A stretch of DNA of 64,000 nucleotides from an uncultured Pelagibacteraceae bacterium (GTDB taxonomy: Bacteria > Pseudomonadota > Alphaproteobacteria > Pelagibacterales > Pelagibacteraceae). Below, piece after piece: positions 19,839-30,848 of this stretch. The notes under the pieces are model-generated. The model had not been told where the DNA came from, ran no database searches, and saw nothing but the letters and a program-made list of their open reading frames with translations. The DNA is taken from the NCBI GenBank assembly GCA_902576045.1, contig CACGTU010000006.1, positions 1-64,000 of the forward strand, in the 5' to 3' direction. How positions within the stretch are numbered: position 1 is the first letter of the stretch; every line of letters begins with the position of its first letter. The translations under genes were made by a program, and so were the position numbers.

Positions 19839-20813
19839 ATGAAAAATATCATTAATTTAGTTGTAGAAGAAGAATTATACGGAAAAAGAATTGATGTAAT
19901 AATAGCTAAAAAAAATAATTCTCTTAGCAGAACCAGGATCAAAAACCTTATAATAAATGGAAATCTTAGTATTAATAATAAAATTGTAAATGACCCCTCA
20001 AAAAAAATTTATAAAGATGATAAGGTTTTTTTAACAATTCCACTGCCTAAAAAGGCGTCTCTAAAACCATTCAAATATAAATTGGACATAATTTATAATG
20101 ATGAGGATTTATTAGTTATAAATAAATCAGCAGGAATTTCGATGCACCCTGGGGCAGGAAATTATGATAATACGATTGTGAATGCTTTAATGAACTTAAA
20201 TGATAACAATCTATCAAATATTGGTGATGAGCTAAGACCAGGTATAGTCCATAGAATTGATAAGGATACATCAGGACTGGTAGTAGTTGCAAAAAATAAT
20301 AAATCGCACGAAAATTTATCTAATCAGTTTTCCAAACACACAATTACAAGAATATATCAAGCTCTGATCTGGGGAAAACTGAGACCACAAAATGGAAAAA
20401 TCGAAACTTTAATAACCAGAAGCACAAAGAATAGACAATTAATGGAAGTTGGTTTTGCGAAAGGAAAACAAGCAATAACGAATTATAAAACTATTGAAAT
20501 TTTTGAAAACTCTAAATTACCAACATTAAGTTTAGTAGAATGTAAACTTGAAACAGGAAGAACACATCAAATAAGAGTACATATGAGTTTTAAAGGAAAT
20601 AATATTTTAGGAGATAAAAAATATAAAAAAAAATTTAAAAAACTAAAAAATATAGATTTTGAATTAGAAGATCTTTTATTAAAACTTGACAGACAATTCT
20701 TGCATGCAAAAGTTCTTGGTTTTGATCATCCCTCAACTGGAAGAAGATTAGAATTTTCATCAAATTTACCTCCTGAACTAGAAAATATTCTCAAAAAGCT
20801 AAGAAAAACATGA
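19839..20813 (+). CDS. RluA-family pseudouridine synthase (RluD-like)
   Basis: An N-terminal S4 RNA-binding domain (about residues 8-70) precedes a pseudouridine synthase domain with the catalytic Asp in HRIDKDTSGLVVVAK and the C-terminal motif ETGRTHQIRVHMSF. The length of 324 residues and the S4 domain favour RluD or RluC, which modify 23S rRNA. It lies 48 bases upstream of rpoH, an arrangement common in alphaproteobacteria. The exact target uridines cannot be decided from sequence alone. Confidence 0.9.
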   Translation: MKNIINLVVEEELYGKRIDVIIAKKNNSLSRTRIKNLIINGNLSINNKIVNDPSKKIYKDDKVFLTIPLPKKASLKPFKYKLDIIYNDEDLLVINKSAGISMHPGAGNYDNTIVNALMNLNDNNLSNIGDELRPGIVHRIDKDTSGLVVVAKNNKSHENLSNQFSKHTITRIYQALIWGKLRPQNGKIETLITRSTKNRQLMEVGFAKGKQAITNYKTIEIFENSKLPTLSLVECKLETGRTHQIRVHMSFKGNNILGDKKYKKKFKKLKNIDFELEDLLLKLDRQFLHAKVLGFDHPSTGRRLEFSSNLPPELENILKKLRKT

Positions 20814-20861
20814 AAATATAAATATTGTAAATTTCGTTTTCTTTATTAAATAAATACTTCG

Positions 20862-21752
20862 ATGAGTACAACGTCTTATAATTTGCCAGCTTTGTCTAAT
20901 GAGGGTGGTTTAGCCGCCTACTTAGCGCAAATAAAAAAATTTCCTATGCTCGATGCAGAGGAAGAATATATGCTTGCAAAAAATTGGCAAACAACTGGAA
21001 ATGTAAAATCTGCAGAAAAACTTGTGACAAGTCACCTTAGATTAGTTGCAAAGATTGCAATGGGATATAAGGGTTATGGTTTACCTCTAAATGAAATGAT
21101 ATCAGAAGGGAATGTCGGATTAATGCAAGCCGTAAAAAAATTTGAACCGGAAAAAGGCTTTAGACTTGCAACCTACGCGATGTGGTGGATCAAAGCATCA
21201 ATTCAAGAGTATATTTTGAGATCATGGAGCTTGGTAAAAATTGGGACAACCACCGCTCAAAAAAAATTATTTTTTAATCTAAAAAAACTTAAAAACCAAA
21301 TTGCGCCAAGAGCTGAGGGCGATTTAAGAGATGAGCAGGTAAAAGATATTGCCAACAGATTAGATGTAAGTGAGGAAGAAGTTGTTTCAATGAACAGAAG
21401 ATTGTCTGGAAAAGAACAATCTTTAAATGCTCCGATTGGTGAAGAAGGCGATGAGTGGCAAGATTGGGTTGTAGATAATGAAATGGATCATGAGTTGAAA
21501 TTTGCACAAAATGAAGAAATGGAGCAAAGAAAAGATCTTCTACAAGATTCTATTAAAATCTTAAATGACAGAGAAAAAGAAATTCTTTACTCAAGAAGAC
21601 TTACAGATAACCCGATAACCTTAGAAGATTTAAGTAAAAAATTTAAAATTAGTAGAGAAAGAATAAGACAAATAGAAAACAAAGCTTTTGAAAAATTACA
21701 AAAGCACATGTTAAATAGTGCTAAGTCAAAAAATCTTCTGCCAGCAAATTAA
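20862..21752 (+). CDS. rpoH: RNA polymerase sigma-32 factor RpoH
   Basis: The 296-residue protein has sigma region 2 with [19 protein letters not shown] and [19 protein letters not shown], the RpoH box [12 protein letters not shown] that distinguishes heat-shock sigma factors, and region 4 with [19 protein letters not shown]. It directs transcription of heat-shock genes; ftsH, a usual target, is 5 kb away. It overlaps the end of convergent purA by 4 bases. Confidence 0.96.
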   Translation: MSTTSYNLPALSNEGGLAAYLAQIKKFPMLDAEEEYMLAKNWQTTGNVKSAEKLVTSHLRLVAKIAMGYKGYGLPLNEMISEGNVGLMQAVKKFEPEKGFRLATYAMWWIKASIQEYILRSWSLVKIGTTTAQKKLFFNLKKLKNQIAPRAEGDLRDEQVKDIANRLDVSEEEVVSMNRRLSGKEQSLNAPIGEEGDEWQDWVVDNEMDHELKFAQNEEMEQRKDLLQDSIKILNDREKEILYSRRLTDNPITLEDLSKKFKISRERIRQIENKAFEKLQKHMLNSAKSKNLLPAN

Positions 21753-23041
21753 TTATTAAAAGGATCGTAAACCAGTATTGTATCGTTTCTTTCTGGACTG
21801 GTAGAAATACTTGAAATTTTCGCTTCAATAAATTTTTCTAGGTCTCTTATATAAATTTTTGCATTTTGTGGGAGATCATTGAAATTTTTACATCCCACTG
21901 TTGAGGTTTTCCACCCTTGGTAGGTTTTATAAATAGGCTTAACTTTTAATTGATCCGTTACCGCTGCAGGCAAGTAATCAATTTCTTTTCCATTGATTTC
22001 ATATGCAACACAAATTTTTATTTGATCTAGTTCATCTAACACATCTAACTTTGTTAATGCAATTCCATCAATTCCTGAAATTTTTATCGTTTGTCTTACT
22101 AATACACCGTCAAACCAGCCACATCTTCTTTTTCTACTTGTGACAGTTCCAAATTCCTTACCTCTGGTACCTAAAAGCTCACCAATCTCATCAGTAAGTT
22201 CAGTTGGAAATGGTCCTTCGCCAACTCTTGTAGTATATGCCTTGGTTATCCCTAAAACATAATTTATTGAGTTAGGTCCACATCCAGAACCTGTTGCTGC
22301 TGAAGATGCAACAGTATTTGATGAGGTAACATACGGATAGGTGCCGTGATCAACATCTAAAAGTATTCCTTGAGCACCTTCAAATAAAATTTTTTTTCCA
22401 GACAACTTGAATTGATCAATTTTTTTCCATACAGGCTGAGAAAACTGAAGTATATGAGGTGCTAATTTTAACAAATCTTCTAATAATTTTTCCTTATTAA
22501 AAAGTGGTTTATTTAAACCTTTCCTTATTGCATTATGATGAGACAAAACATTATCTAATCTACTGTTTAAATTTGTTTCAGAAATTAAATCCATTACTCT
22601 AATTGATCTTCTACCAACTTTATCTTCGTAAGCTGGACCAATGCCTCTTCTGGTTGTTCCGATTTTAGAATTTCCAGCTGCATCTTCTCTTATTTCATCC
22701 ATTTCTTTATGGAATGGAAGTATTAAGGTTGCTGACTCAGAGATAATTAAATTTTTTTCATTAATAGTTACGCCCTTGGATTTAATTTCCTCAATTTCCT
22801 CCAAAAGAGCCCATGGATCTATAACAACTCCATTACCAATTACAGAAATCTTATCTTTTCTAACAATTCCAGAAGGAAGAAGTCTCAGTTTATATGTAAT
22901 TCCATCAATTACTAAGGTGTGTCCAGCGTTATGACCACCCTGAAATCTTACGACAACATCGGCTTCACTTGATAACCAATCAACTATTTTACCTTTACCT
23001 TCGTCTCCCCATTGGGAACCTACAACAACAACATTTTTCAT
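21749..23041 (-). CDS. purA: Adenylosuccinate synthetase
   Basis: PurA joins IMP and aspartate using GTP, the first committed step to AMP. Motifs: the N-terminal [43 protein letters not shown], and [15 protein letters not shown]. The length of 430 residues is normal. Its start overlaps the thiD stop by 4 bases, placing it at the end of the minus-strand string ftsH-folP-glmM-thiD-purA. Confidence 0.97.
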   Translation of the reverse strand: MKNVVVVGSQWGDEGKGKIVDWLSSEADVVVRFQGGHNAGHTLVIDGITYKLRLLPSGIVRKDKISVIGNGVVIDPWALLEEIEEIKSKGVTINEKNLIISESATLILPFHKEMDEIREDAAGNSKIGTTRRGIGPAYEDKVGRRSIRVMDLISETNLNSRLDNVLSHHNAIRKGLNKPLFNKEKLLEDLLKLAPHILQFSQPVWKKIDQFKLSGKKILFEGAQGILLDVDHGTYPYVTSSNTVASSAATGSGCGPNSINYVLGITKAYTTRVGEGPFPTELTDEIGELLGTRGKEFGTVTSRKRRCGWFDGVLVRQTIKISGIDGIALTKLDVLDELDQIKICVAYEINGKEIDYLPAAVTDQLKVKPIYKTYQGWKTSTVGCKNFNDLPQNAKIYIRDLEKFIEAKISSISTSPERNDTILVYDPFNN

Positions 23042-23850
23042 AAAAATTTTCTTTTAATCTCTATACTATTTAAATGGTTTATTGGTCCATGACCTTTTCC
23101 ATAATTAGGTCTAGATGCAATTGCTTCGTTAACATATTTGATAGCCATCTCACAAGATTTCTTTAATGTTTTTCCACATGCAAAGTAAGCTGTAATAGCA
23201 CTAGATAATGTACAACCTGTGCCATGAGTATTTTTGGTGTTAATTTTTTTATTTTTAAAAACTGATATTTCATTTTTGTTAACAAACACATCAAAAATAT
23301 TTTGTTTCTTTAGATGGCCTCCTTTTATTAAAACATTTTTTGCTCCAAGTTTTAATAAAATATTTGCTGCAAATATCATATCCTCTTTTGAATTGATTTT
23401 AGTTTTAGTAATTATTTCAGCCTCAGGAATATTTGGGGTAATTAATGAAACTTTGTTCAACAATTTTTTTTTTAACATTTCTATTGAATTTTTATCAATT
23501 AACCTTGTGCCTCCCTTTGCTACCATTACAGGGTCTAATACTGTTTTATTGACTTTTATTTTTTTTAGCGAACTTAAAACTGAATAAATAACTTTACTTG
23601 AATGAAGCATGCCAATTTTAATTGCATCTGGTTGAATATCCTTACAGGTAAATTCAATTTGTTTAGATATTTCTTTATAATGTACTGGCATAATAGAATT
23701 CACTCCTGTAGTATTTTGTGACGTAACAGCAGTAATAGCAGTCATTGCATATCCACCTAGGGAAGTTATAGTTTTTATATCAGCTTGAATTCCTGCTCCA
23801 CCAGATGAGTCCGATCCAGCAATAATCAAAATTTTAGATTTCGGTTTCAA
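23038..23850 (-). CDS. thiD: Hydroxymethylpyrimidine/phosphomethylpyrimidine kinase ThiD
   Basis: A ribokinase-fold enzyme that phosphorylates HMP and HMP-P for thiamine synthesis. It shows [18 protein letters not shown] at the N-terminus, DPVMVAKGG, and the anion-hole motif [12 protein letters not shown]. The length of 270 residues fits. SAR11 organisms are known to need external HMP, so ThiD together with the ThiE-like enzyme at 42837-43454 would serve salvage; that link is inference. Confidence 0.94.
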   Translation of the reverse strand: MKPKSKILIIAGSDSSGGAGIQADIKTITSLGGYAMTAITAVTSQNTTGVNSIMPVHYKEISKQIEFTCKDIQPDAIKIGMLHSSKVIYSVLSSLKKIKVNKTVLDPVMVAKGGTRLIDKNSIEMLKKKLLNKVSLITPNIPEAEIITKTKINSKEDMIFAANILLKLGAKNVLIKGGHLKKQNIFDVFVNKNEISVFKNKKINTKNTHGTGCTLSSAITAYFACGKTLKKSCEMAIKYVNEAIASRPNYGKGHGPINHLNSIEIKRKFL

Positions 23851-23851
23851 T

Positions 23852-25183
23852 TTATCTTAGTGAGTTAGAAACTATTCTTGTGCACTTTTTTAAAAGAATT
23901 TCGTCCTTTGATTCACACATTATTCTTATTTTAGGCTCTGTTCCAGATTTTCTTACCAATAATCTTCCTTTTCCAAAAATAATTTTTTTTGCTTTCTTAA
24001 TTGCTAGTCTACATTTTTTAGAACTAATTACTGATTTATCCTCAACCAAAATATTTTCTAATATTTGAGGTGTTGGCTTAAAAATAGAAAATAATTCACT
24101 AGCTTTTTTACCTTTTCTCAAAGAAAAAAGTATTTCAAGTGCTACAAGTAATCCATCCCCTGTAGTTGCAAAATTTCCTAATATAATATGACCAGACTGC
24201 TCCCCACCTAAGTTAAATTTTTTGTTTTGCATTAGCTCTTTTACATATCTATCTCCAACATTTGATCTAAAAAATTTGATTTTTTTTTCTTTAAAAAACT
24301 TCTCTAGACCATAATTTGACATTAAAGTTCCAATTACGCCCCCTCTTAGTATTTTTTTTCTTTTCCATCTCTCGGCTAAAACAGCAATAATTTTATCTCC
24401 ATCTACAATATTTGCCTTTTCATCAGTCAAAATTATTCTGTCTGCATCTCCATCTAGAGAAATTCCTAAATCGGTTTTAAATTTTTTTGTTAACGATTTA
24501 ATTCTCTCTGGATATGTTGAGCCACATTTAAAGTTAATATTTATTCCATTAGGTTTGGTTCCAACTTCAAAAACTTTAGCACCTAAAGATCTTAGTAATT
24601 TTGGAGCACTTTTGTATGCAGCTCCATTAGCACAATCAATTGCAATTTTTAAACCTTTAAGCGAGAAGTTATTTGGAAAATTACTTTTTAAAATATTTAT
24701 GTAATTTTCATTTGCATCCTCTAATCTTTTTACCCTTCCAAGATTTAGAGGTTTTGTCAATTTAGATGAAATATTTGAGTCTATTAATTTCTCAATTTTT
24801 TTTTCAATTTTGTCAGATAATTTCATACCATCAGGTCCAAATAATTTCATTCCATTGTCAGTAAACTGATTATGTGAGGCAGTTATCATTATTCCAAGAT
24901 TGGCTCTCTTTTTTTTAGTAAGCATCGCTAATCCATTTGTTGGTAAAGGTCCAAGGGTAAAGACATGCATTCCTGCAGAGGCAAGTCCAGAAACCAATGC
25001 TGGTTCTAAGGTGTAGCCAGATAACCTAGTGTCCTTTGCAATAATTGCAATTTGTTTTTTTTTTTTTAAATTTTTAAAATAAGTACCCGCTGCTAAACCG
25101 AACTTAAAAAACATTTCGCCATTAATTTTAGAATTATTAACTTTTCCTCTTATTCCGTCGGTTCCAAAATATTTTTTTTTCAT
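23852..25183 (-). CDS. glmM: Phosphoglucosamine mutase
   Basis: GlmM converts glucosamine-6-phosphate to glucosamine-1-phosphate for UDP-GlcNAc. It starts KKYFGTDGIRGKVN, has the phosphoserine loop TASHNQFTDNGMKLFG, the metal loop SLDGDADRII, the sugar loop GGEQSGHII and the phosphate-binding RKSGTEPKIRIM. The length of 443 residues is normal. It abuts folP (upstream) and thiD (downstream) with one base or less between them. Confidence 0.97.
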   Translation of the reverse strand: MKKKYFGTDGIRGKVNNSKINGEMFFKFGLAAGTYFKNLKKKKQIAIIAKDTRLSGYTLEPALVSGLASAGMHVFTLGPLPTNGLAMLTKKKRANLGIMITASHNQFTDNGMKLFGPDGMKLSDKIEKKIEKLIDSNISSKLTKPLNLGRVKRLEDANENYINILKSNFPNNFSLKGLKIAIDCANGAAYKSAPKLLRSLGAKVFEVGTKPNGININFKCGSTYPERIKSLTKKFKTDLGISLDGDADRIILTDEKANIVDGDKIIAVLAERWKRKKILRGGVIGTLMSNYGLEKFFKEKKIKFFRSNVGDRYVKELMQNKKFNLGGEQSGHIILGNFATTGDGLLVALEILFSLRKGKKASELFSIFKPTPQILENILVEDKSVISSKKCRLAIKKAKKIIFGKGRLLVRKSGTEPKIRIMCESKDEILLKKCTRIVSNSLR

Positions 25184-26226
25184 TAGAAATTTAATTTTTT
25201 ATAAACTTTAATTGATTGGTTAACTTCATTAACATCATGCACTCTTAAAATTTGAACACCTTGTAACATAGAGAATATACAAGATGATACGGTTCCACCT
25301 ATCCTATCTTTGCTATCATTTTCATTAGATATATCTTTAATAAATCTTTTCCTAGATAAACCAAGTAATATTGGAAAACCCAATGTATGAAAAATAGAAA
25401 TCTTATTAATTAATATAATATTATGTTTCAAATTTTTACCAAAGCCTATTCCCGGATCTAATATGATATTATTATGTTTAATACCAATTGATCTTAAATA
25501 CTTAATTTTTGCTTCAAAATAATCATAAATATCTAGCAAAACATTTTTATATTTTGGACTATTTTGCATTGTTTTAGGTGAGCCTTTCATATGATGTATT
25601 ACAAATGGTACTTTAGTTTTTTTTAAAAAATTTATTGTTTTTTTGTCATACATAAAACCTGAAACATCATTTATAATTTTTATTCCATAATTTAAACTTT
25701 TTTCCATCACCAGGCTTTTTCTTGTATCTAGTGAGAAGATCGCCTTTTTTTTTCTAATCAGCCTTAGTTTTTTTGATATTCTTTTCCACTCATCAGATAC
25801 TGAGATCTCTTTAGCACCCGGGCGGGTAGACTCACCACCAATATCAATTATATTTGCTCCAGAGTTTATTAAATTATTTATTTGTCTCTCTGCAGATTTA
25901 AATTTTATGAATTTTCCACCATCAGAAAAGCTATCAGGTGTTAAATTTAAAATACCCATCATTATTGGAGTATTGTTAAATTTTAAACCCTTAAATTTTT
26001 TTTTTTTGGATATATTTTTTAAATCTTTATTTATTTTATTTTGTAATCTAAATGGAAGTTTTTTTATCTCATCTAAATTAATTATTTTTTGGGATTTCCT
26101 TGTTAAAAGCTCAACAGACCTAAATGTAATACCAGAGTTTCCATTTAAAGGTAAATGATTTTTTTTTATTTTAACAGATTTTGAAGTATAAAAAAAATTA
26201 CACGCTCTTGTGTAATATTTTTCCAT
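25183..26226 (-). CDS. folP: Dihydropteroate synthase
   Basis: FolP couples p-aminobenzoate to the pterin pyrophosphate in folate synthesis. The core begins at MGILNLTPDSFSDGGKF (about residue 89) and includes IDIGGESTRPGA, FSLDTRKS, NDVSGF, HHMKG and LDPGIGFGK. The protein has 347 residues because an N-terminal extension of about 85 residues precedes the barrel; similar extensions occur in alphaproteobacteria. Its position just after ftsH is shared with E. coli (ftsH-folP-glmM). Confidence 0.94.
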   Translation of the reverse strand: MEKYYTRACNFFYTSKSVKIKKNHLPLNGNSGITFRSVELLTRKSQKIINLDEIKKLPFRLQNKINKDLKNISKKKKFKGLKFNNTPIMMGILNLTPDSFSDGGKFIKFKSAERQINNLINSGANIIDIGGESTRPGAKEISVSDEWKRISKKLRLIRKKKAIFSLDTRKSLVMEKSLNYGIKIINDVSGFMYDKKTINFLKKTKVPFVIHHMKGSPKTMQNSPKYKNVLLDIYDYFEAKIKYLRSIGIKHNNIILDPGIGFGKNLKHNIILINKISIFHTLGFPILLGLSRKRFIKDISNENDSKDRIGGTVSSCIFSMLQGVQILRVHDVNEVNQSIKVYKKLNF

Positions 26227-26231
26227 TAAGT

Positions 26232-28124
26232 TTAATGGACTATCTTAGGTTTTAAACCGATTGATCCAAGTGCTGAACCTTGATCGTCTTCCTCAACTTT
26301 TAAATCTTCTTTATTTTTAGGGTAAACGTTCTTATCTACGATGTCTAAAATTTCCTCACCAGTTAGTGTTTCATAAGTTAGTAATGCTTTTGCAAGTTTA
26401 TGAAGGTCGTCAATTTTCTCGGTAAGAACTTTCTTAGCTCTATCATATCCTTTATCAACTATTTTTCTTATTTCATTATCGACTTTTCGTGCTGTCTCCT
26501 CTGACATATTTTGTTGTCTCGCAACAGATCTTCCTAAAAATACTTCCTCCTCATTTTCTCCATATGCGACTGGGCCTAGCTCTTTACTAAGTCCGGCTCT
26601 CATAACCATAGCTCTAGCTCTTTTTGTTGCTTGTTCGATATCACTCGCAGCACCTGTAGTAACTTTATCCTCGCCAAATATTATTTCCTCGGCGACTCTT
26701 CCTCCCATAGCAATAGAGAGTTGGGCATGTAATTGCTCTCTAGTTTGAGAAACTTCATCTCTTTCTGGAAGTTGCATAACCATACCTAAAGCTCTTCCTC
26801 TAGGAATTATCGTAGCTTTGTGAATTGGATATGCGGCTTTCTCATTTATTGTAACTATGGCGTGACCTGCCTCATGATAAGCAGTAAGTCTTTTTTCTTC
26901 CTCAGACATTACCATTGAGCGTCTTTCAGCTCCCATCATTACTTTATCTTTAGCTTCTTCAAACTCCTGATAAGTTACAATTCTTTTGTTTTTTCGAGCA
27001 GCTAGCAATGCAGCCTCATTTACTAGGTTTGCTAAATCTGCTCCTGAAAATCCTGGTGTTCCTCGAGCAATCGTTCTTAAATTTACATCTGGAGCCATCG
27101 ATATTTTTTTTGCGTGTACTTTTAATATTTTTTCTCTTCCTATTATATCTGGATTTGAAACTACAACTTGTCTGTCAAATCTTCCTGGTCTTAAAAGTGC
27201 TGGATCAAGAACATCTGGTCTATTAGTTGCAGCTATAATTATCACTCCTTCATTTGTATCAAAACCATCCATTTCAACTAACAATTGGTTTAGAGTTTGC
27301 TCTCTTTCATCGTTTCCACCTCCTAGGCCTGCGCCCCTACTTCTTCCTACTGCATCTATTTCGTCTATAAAGATTATACAGGGCGAATGTTTTTTTCCCT
27401 GTTCAAACATGTCTCTAACTCTAGACGCTCCAACACCAACAAACATTTCTACAAAATCTGATCCTGATATTGTAAAGAATGGAACTCCAGCTTCACCTGC
27501 TATAGCTCTTGCCAATAAAGTTTTTCCGGTACCTGGGGGGCCCACTAATAAACAACCTCTTGGAATTTTTCCACCCAATCTACTAAATTTTCTTGGATCT
27601 TTTAAAAATTCTACGACTTCTTCGACTTCTTCTTTTGCTTCTTCAACTCCAGCAACATCATTAAATGTAACCTTGCCTTTGACCTCATTCATCATTTTAG
27701 CTTTAGATCTTCCAAAACCCATTGCTCCACCTTTGCCGCCTTGCATTTGTCTCATAAAAAATATCCAGACAGCTATTAAAAGTAACATGGGGAACCAAGA
27801 CAATAATATGCCTAGAAGTGATGGCATTTTCTCCTCTAATGGACTCGCAGAAATGCTAACACCTTTGTCACTTAATTTTTGAATAAGGTTTGGATCGTCA
27901 GGTGCATAAGTATTAAACTGTTGACCATTTGACAAAACACCTTTTATATTTTTTCCAGAAATCTCAACTTGAACTACTCTTCCATTATCTACTTCTGTCA
28001 AAAATTCAGAAAAAATAATATTATTTTTTTGAGCCATAGTTCCCTGTGGGTTTTTAAACATGTTGTAAAGACCAATTGTAAGGAGAACTATAATTCCCCA
28101 CATAGCTAAGTTTTTGAAATTCAT
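26232..28124 (-). CDS. ftsH: ATP-dependent zinc metalloprotease FtsH
   Basis: A membrane AAA+ protease. Two membrane segments (about residues 6-21 and 103-124) flank a periplasmic domain. The AAA module has Walker A GPPGTGKT, Walker [12 protein letters not shown] and the SRH region [19 protein letters not shown]. The zinc site is HEAGH within [11 protein letters not shown]. The length of 630 residues is normal. It degrades membrane proteins and regulators such as RpoH; HflK (at 1-964) is a known family partner. Confidence 0.98.
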   Translation of the reverse strand: MNFKNLAMWGIIVLLTIGLYNMFKNPQGTMAQKNNIIFSEFLTEVDNGRVVQVEISGKNIKGVLSNGQQFNTYAPDDPNLIQKLSDKGVSISASPLEEKMPSLLGILLSWFPMLLLIAVWIFFMRQMQGGKGGAMGFGRSKAKMMNEVKGKVTFNDVAGVEEAKEEVEEVVEFLKDPRKFSRLGGKIPRGCLLVGPPGTGKTLLARAIAGEAGVPFFTISGSDFVEMFVGVGASRVRDMFEQGKKHSPCIIFIDEIDAVGRSRGAGLGGGNDEREQTLNQLLVEMDGFDTNEGVIIIAATNRPDVLDPALLRPGRFDRQVVVSNPDIIGREKILKVHAKKISMAPDVNLRTIARGTPGFSGADLANLVNEAALLAARKNKRIVTYQEFEEAKDKVMMGAERRSMVMSEEEKRLTAYHEAGHAIVTINEKAAYPIHKATIIPRGRALGMVMQLPERDEVSQTREQLHAQLSIAMGGRVAEEIIFGEDKVTTGAASDIEQATKRARAMVMRAGLSKELGPVAYGENEEEVFLGRSVARQQNMSEETARKVDNEIRKIVDKGYDRAKKVLTEKIDDLHKLAKALLTYETLTGEEILDIVDKNVYPKNKEDLKVEEDDQGSALGSIGLKPKIVH

Positions 28125-28136
28125 GATGATAAAGTA

Positions 28137-28165
28137 AGAATTATTAGAGAATAAACAAGTGTCAA
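28137..28165 (-). promoter_or_regulatory. Possible promoter upstream of ftsH
   Basis: On the minus strand a perfect TTGACA box (28160-28165) is followed after about 16 bases by a weak -10 (TAATTC). It lies in the 66-base gap between tilS and ftsH. The -10 match is poor, so this may be a weak or alternative-sigma promoter, or chance. Confidence 0.22.
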
Positions 28166-28190
28166 TTTGTACATATGTTCTGCAAAATAA

Positions 28191-29231
28191 CTAAATTTCT
28201 CTTGAAATAATCATTGTATTGCTGACTTTTTTAAAAATACAACCTGATAATGTTGTTTTATAAGTATCTTTTGAATTTTTGAAATTTTTAATGAGATTCA
28301 TTATTTTGCTCCCTCTTGATAATTTTGCTTTGCCTGAAAATGAATTTAAAACAAGACTTAGTGATCTAAATACTACTTCATCAGGCTCTGAAAAAAAATT
28401 TTTACTAATAATTACTTTTTCTTTATTTTTAATAACATTTAAATCAATATTTTTTTTTATGTAATGCTCAAGAGCTTTATTGCTCTTATGAAGATTTGAT
28501 AAAGATGTATCAAAATTTTTTTTTTTTTTGTTAAATTTTAAATTATTTAAAATATTTCTAACATAAACCCTTAAATACTTATTATCTAGGTTTGATGGAT
28601 CTTTAATAAAATTACCAAATGTATTTTCAGAGATATATATCAACTCATTTTTAGAAAAATTCAAAAGTGGCCTAAAAATCAAAATTTTTTCATTTATTTT
28701 TAATTTAGAGTATTTTTTTTTGAAGGATATAAGCCCATTTAAACCCGATCCTCTAAGCAATCTTATAAAAAAATTTTCATATAAATCATCTTTATGATGA
28801 GCTGTTAAAATTTTATTTAGTTTATGTTTCTTACATTTATTAAATAATAACTCGTATCTCTTTAATCGAGCTTGCTCTTGAATATTATTAAGTTTGTTAT
28901 TTTTTACCCATTTTAAAATATTTAAACTCACACCAAATTTTTTTAAAATTTTTTTAATAAATAATGCCTCTTTTTTTGACTCTTCTCTTAATTTATGATC
29001 GATGTGAAAATAAACATTGCTTGTTCCCTTCTCTATAGACATACATTTTGTTAAAAAAGCCAATGCCATACTGTCCGGACCACCAGAGATCGCAACACAA
29101 TAATTTTTATCAGTATCTTTTAAAATTATTCTTTTAAACCTTGAATAGAGTTTTTTTATTTTTGGGTTTTTAAGTTTGGATAAATAAAAATTATGAATTG
29201 TTTTGTTTACACTCGAATTTCTTTTCTTCAT
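28191..29231 (-). CDS. tilS: tRNA(Ile)-lysidine synthase TilS
   Basis: An N-type ATP pyrophosphatase with PP-loop motif ISGGPDSMALAF near residue 45, followed by HIDHKLREES and the tRNA-binding segment TAHHKDDLYENFFIRLLRGSG. TilS makes lysidine at C34 of tRNA-Ile(CAU). The 346-residue protein lacks a long C-terminal domain, as in smaller TilS forms. The chosen start lies 41 bases inside the cpoB 3' end because no later Met precedes the PP loop. Confidence 0.92.
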   Translation of the reverse strand: MKKRNSSVNKTIHNFYLSKLKNPKIKKLYSRFKRIILKDTDKNYCVAISGGPDSMALAFLTKCMSIEKGTSNVYFHIDHKLREESKKEALFIKKILKKFGVSLNILKWVKNNKLNNIQEQARLKRYELLFNKCKKHKLNKILTAHHKDDLYENFFIRLLRGSGLNGLISFKKKYSKLKINEKILIFRPLLNFSKNELIYISENTFGNFIKDPSNLDNKYLRVYVRNILNNLKFNKKKKNFDTSLSNLHKSNKALEHYIKKNIDLNVIKNKEKVIISKNFFSEPDEVVFRSLSLVLNSFSGKAKLSRGSKIMNLIKNFKNSKDTYKTTLSGCIFKKVSNTMIISREI

Positions 29232-30183
29232 ACTTTGCTTTTTGAAGCACAGATTGAGTTGCCTCAGGATATTGTTCCTTTACACCAGAAATCATAAGAC
29301 ACCCTTGATCTTTTTCTCCAATTTGTACTAATGATACTCCGAGTTTTAATAGATTGATAGGTGCTTTTTCACTTTTAGGATATTTTTGATAACCCTCTAA
29401 ATATGCAGATGCTGCATCAGTATAAAGTTGTCTAATTCTAAAAGTTTCAGCATACCAGTATTGTGCATTTCCAGATAATTTATGTTCTGGATTAGTATCA
29501 ACAAATTCTCTAAATGCTCTTTCTGCCATATTGTAATCTCCAACTTTTAGAAAACTTGTAGCAAATTCATATTGATTTTCTGGTGTACCATCTGGTAATA
29601 TTTTTTCCTCTGATTGAAATGTTTCAGTCACAACAGTTTTGGTCGCATCTATCGATTGAATAGATTGGCTTTCACTTTCATTTGTCATGTCTTTATAGGA
29701 AACCGTTCCTAAATCTTGAGGTTGAGTAGAACCCGGTAAAATTTTTTCTTTATCGGTCGTCGCGTCTGTAGGAAGTTTTGTTAAAGAATTAGTATCAACT
29801 TCTACATTATTATTTGTTTCTAACTGTTGAAACCTTAGTTGATTATCTGCTTGAACTTTTGATAATCTAGAATTTAATTTATCAATTTTAAAATTAATCT
29901 CTTCATATTTATTTGTTAATTGTTGAAACTGTTTTTCTATTTCAGATAATTTTAACAAATGTCTTGTGAGTACATCTTCGCTTTCTTTAACTGAATTATT
30001 TGAATTCGAACTTGAGGATTGAGAAAAAGACTCTGAATAAACTGCTCTCTCTAATGTCCTTAAATCTTTTTGGATTAATTGCAAAATTTCTTTTATTTCC
30101 GATGTATCTGCAGTCAAACTTGATGGGTAAAACAAATAAAAAAAAATAAACAAATAACTTAAGTTTTTTTTGATTTTTAACAT
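29191..30183 (-). CDS. cpoB: CpoB (YbgF), Tol-Pal-associated periplasmic TPR protein
   Basis: A signal peptide (KKNLSYLFIFFYLFYPSSLTA) is followed by a coiled coil (about residues 70-120, LSEIEKQFQQLTNKYEEIN), a low-complexity Ser/Thr linker, and TPR repeats at the C-terminus (QYEFATSFLKVGDYNMAERAF, EHKLSGNAQYWYAETF). This is the standard CpoB plan. It coordinates outer-membrane constriction with peptidoglycan synthesis. It lies downstream of pal but behind a strong terminator-like hairpin. Confidence 0.92.
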   Translation of the reverse strand: MLKIKKNLSYLFIFFYLFYPSSLTADTSEIKEILQLIQKDLRTLERAVYSESFSQSSSSNSNNSVKESEDVLTRHLLKLSEIEKQFQQLTNKYEEINFKIDKLNSRLSKVQADNQLRFQQLETNNNVEVDTNSLTKLPTDATTDKEKILPGSTQPQDLGTVSYKDMTNESESQSIQSIDATKTVVTETFQSEEKILPDGTPENQYEFATSFLKVGDYNMAERAFREFVDTNPEHKLSGNAQYWYAETFRIRQLYTDAASAYLEGYQKYPKSEKAPINLLKLGVSLVQIGEKDQGCLMISGVKEQYPEATQSVLQKAKYEEKKFECKQNNS

Positions 30184-30214
30184 TCAGTAAATTTGTAAGT
30201 ATAAAAATGGCAAA

Positions 30215-30244
30215 AAAAAGACCCCATACTTAAGGGGTCTTTTT
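30215..30244. terminator. Bidirectional hairpin with U-tract between pal and cpoB
   Basis: An 11-base-pair stem (AAAAAGACCCC at 30215-30225 with GGGGTCTTTTT at 30234-30244) encloses an 8-base loop. Read on the minus strand after pal, it is followed by a run of eight T, a classic intrinsic terminator. On the plus strand it has a T5 tail. It is the clearest hairpin terminator in the window. Confidence 0.85.
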
Positions 30245-30262
30245 CAAAAATCTTTTTATTTT

Positions 30263-30751
30263 TTAGTTAGCTTTTACAGTAACTGATCTTCTATTTTTAG
30301 ACCATGAGAGAGGATTTGATCCTGAATCAACTGGTCTTTCTTTTCCATAACTAATCACTGATATTCTATCTGCCGAAACTCCATAAGTCATTAGGTAATC
30401 TTTAGCTGCGTTAGCTCTTCTTTCACCTAATGCTAAATTGTATTCTCTTGTTCCTCTTTCATCGGCATGTCCTTCAAGAACAACATTAACGCTAGGATTT
30501 TCTCTTAACCATGCAGCTTGTTTTCGTAGTGTATCTCTAGACATTGTAGTAAGAATAGTTTCGTTAGTTGCAAAGAATACTCTGTCTGGAACACCTTTAG
30601 CTAAATACTCAACTGTATCTGTTCCTGTATAAACATCCCCTTGAATTTGAGAATCTAAATTTGTTGCTGTTTTTTTAGTTGCACAAGCGGATACAACCAT
30701 ACTTAATAATATTACTAGAAAAGTATTTTTTAGGATTTTGCTTAAATTCAT
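30263..30751 (-). CDS. pal: Peptidoglycan-associated lipoprotein Pal
   Basis: A lipoprotein signal ends in VVSAC, with the lipidated Cys at residue 23. The OmpA-like peptidoglycan-binding domain follows ([47 protein letters not shown]). The length of 162 residues is normal. Pal anchors the outer membrane to the cell wall and binds TolB. It stands 97 bases downstream of tolB and ends just before a terminator hairpin. Confidence 0.96.
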   Translation of the reverse strand: MNLSKILKNTFLVILLSMVVSACATKKTATNLDSQIQGDVYTGTDTVEYLAKGVPDRVFFATNETILTTMSRDTLRKQAAWLRENPSVNVVLEGHADERGTREYNLALGERRANAAKDYLMTYGVSADRISVISYGKERPVDSGSNPLSWSKNRRSVTVKAN

Positions 30752-30848
30752 TAATGCTCCTTAGTATTTTTTAGAACTTTTTCACAACTAATTAGATCTT
30801 TCAAGTCTAAAAATCAACATTATTTGTGCTTTTTTTAAAAAATTTAGA

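Noticed and set aside
26986-27882. A 298-codon open frame on the plus strand opposite ftsH
   Set aside because: It mirrors the strongly conserved AAA region of ftsH, has no domain motif and low-complexity Ser/Pro/Phe content; it is a by-product of codon bias.
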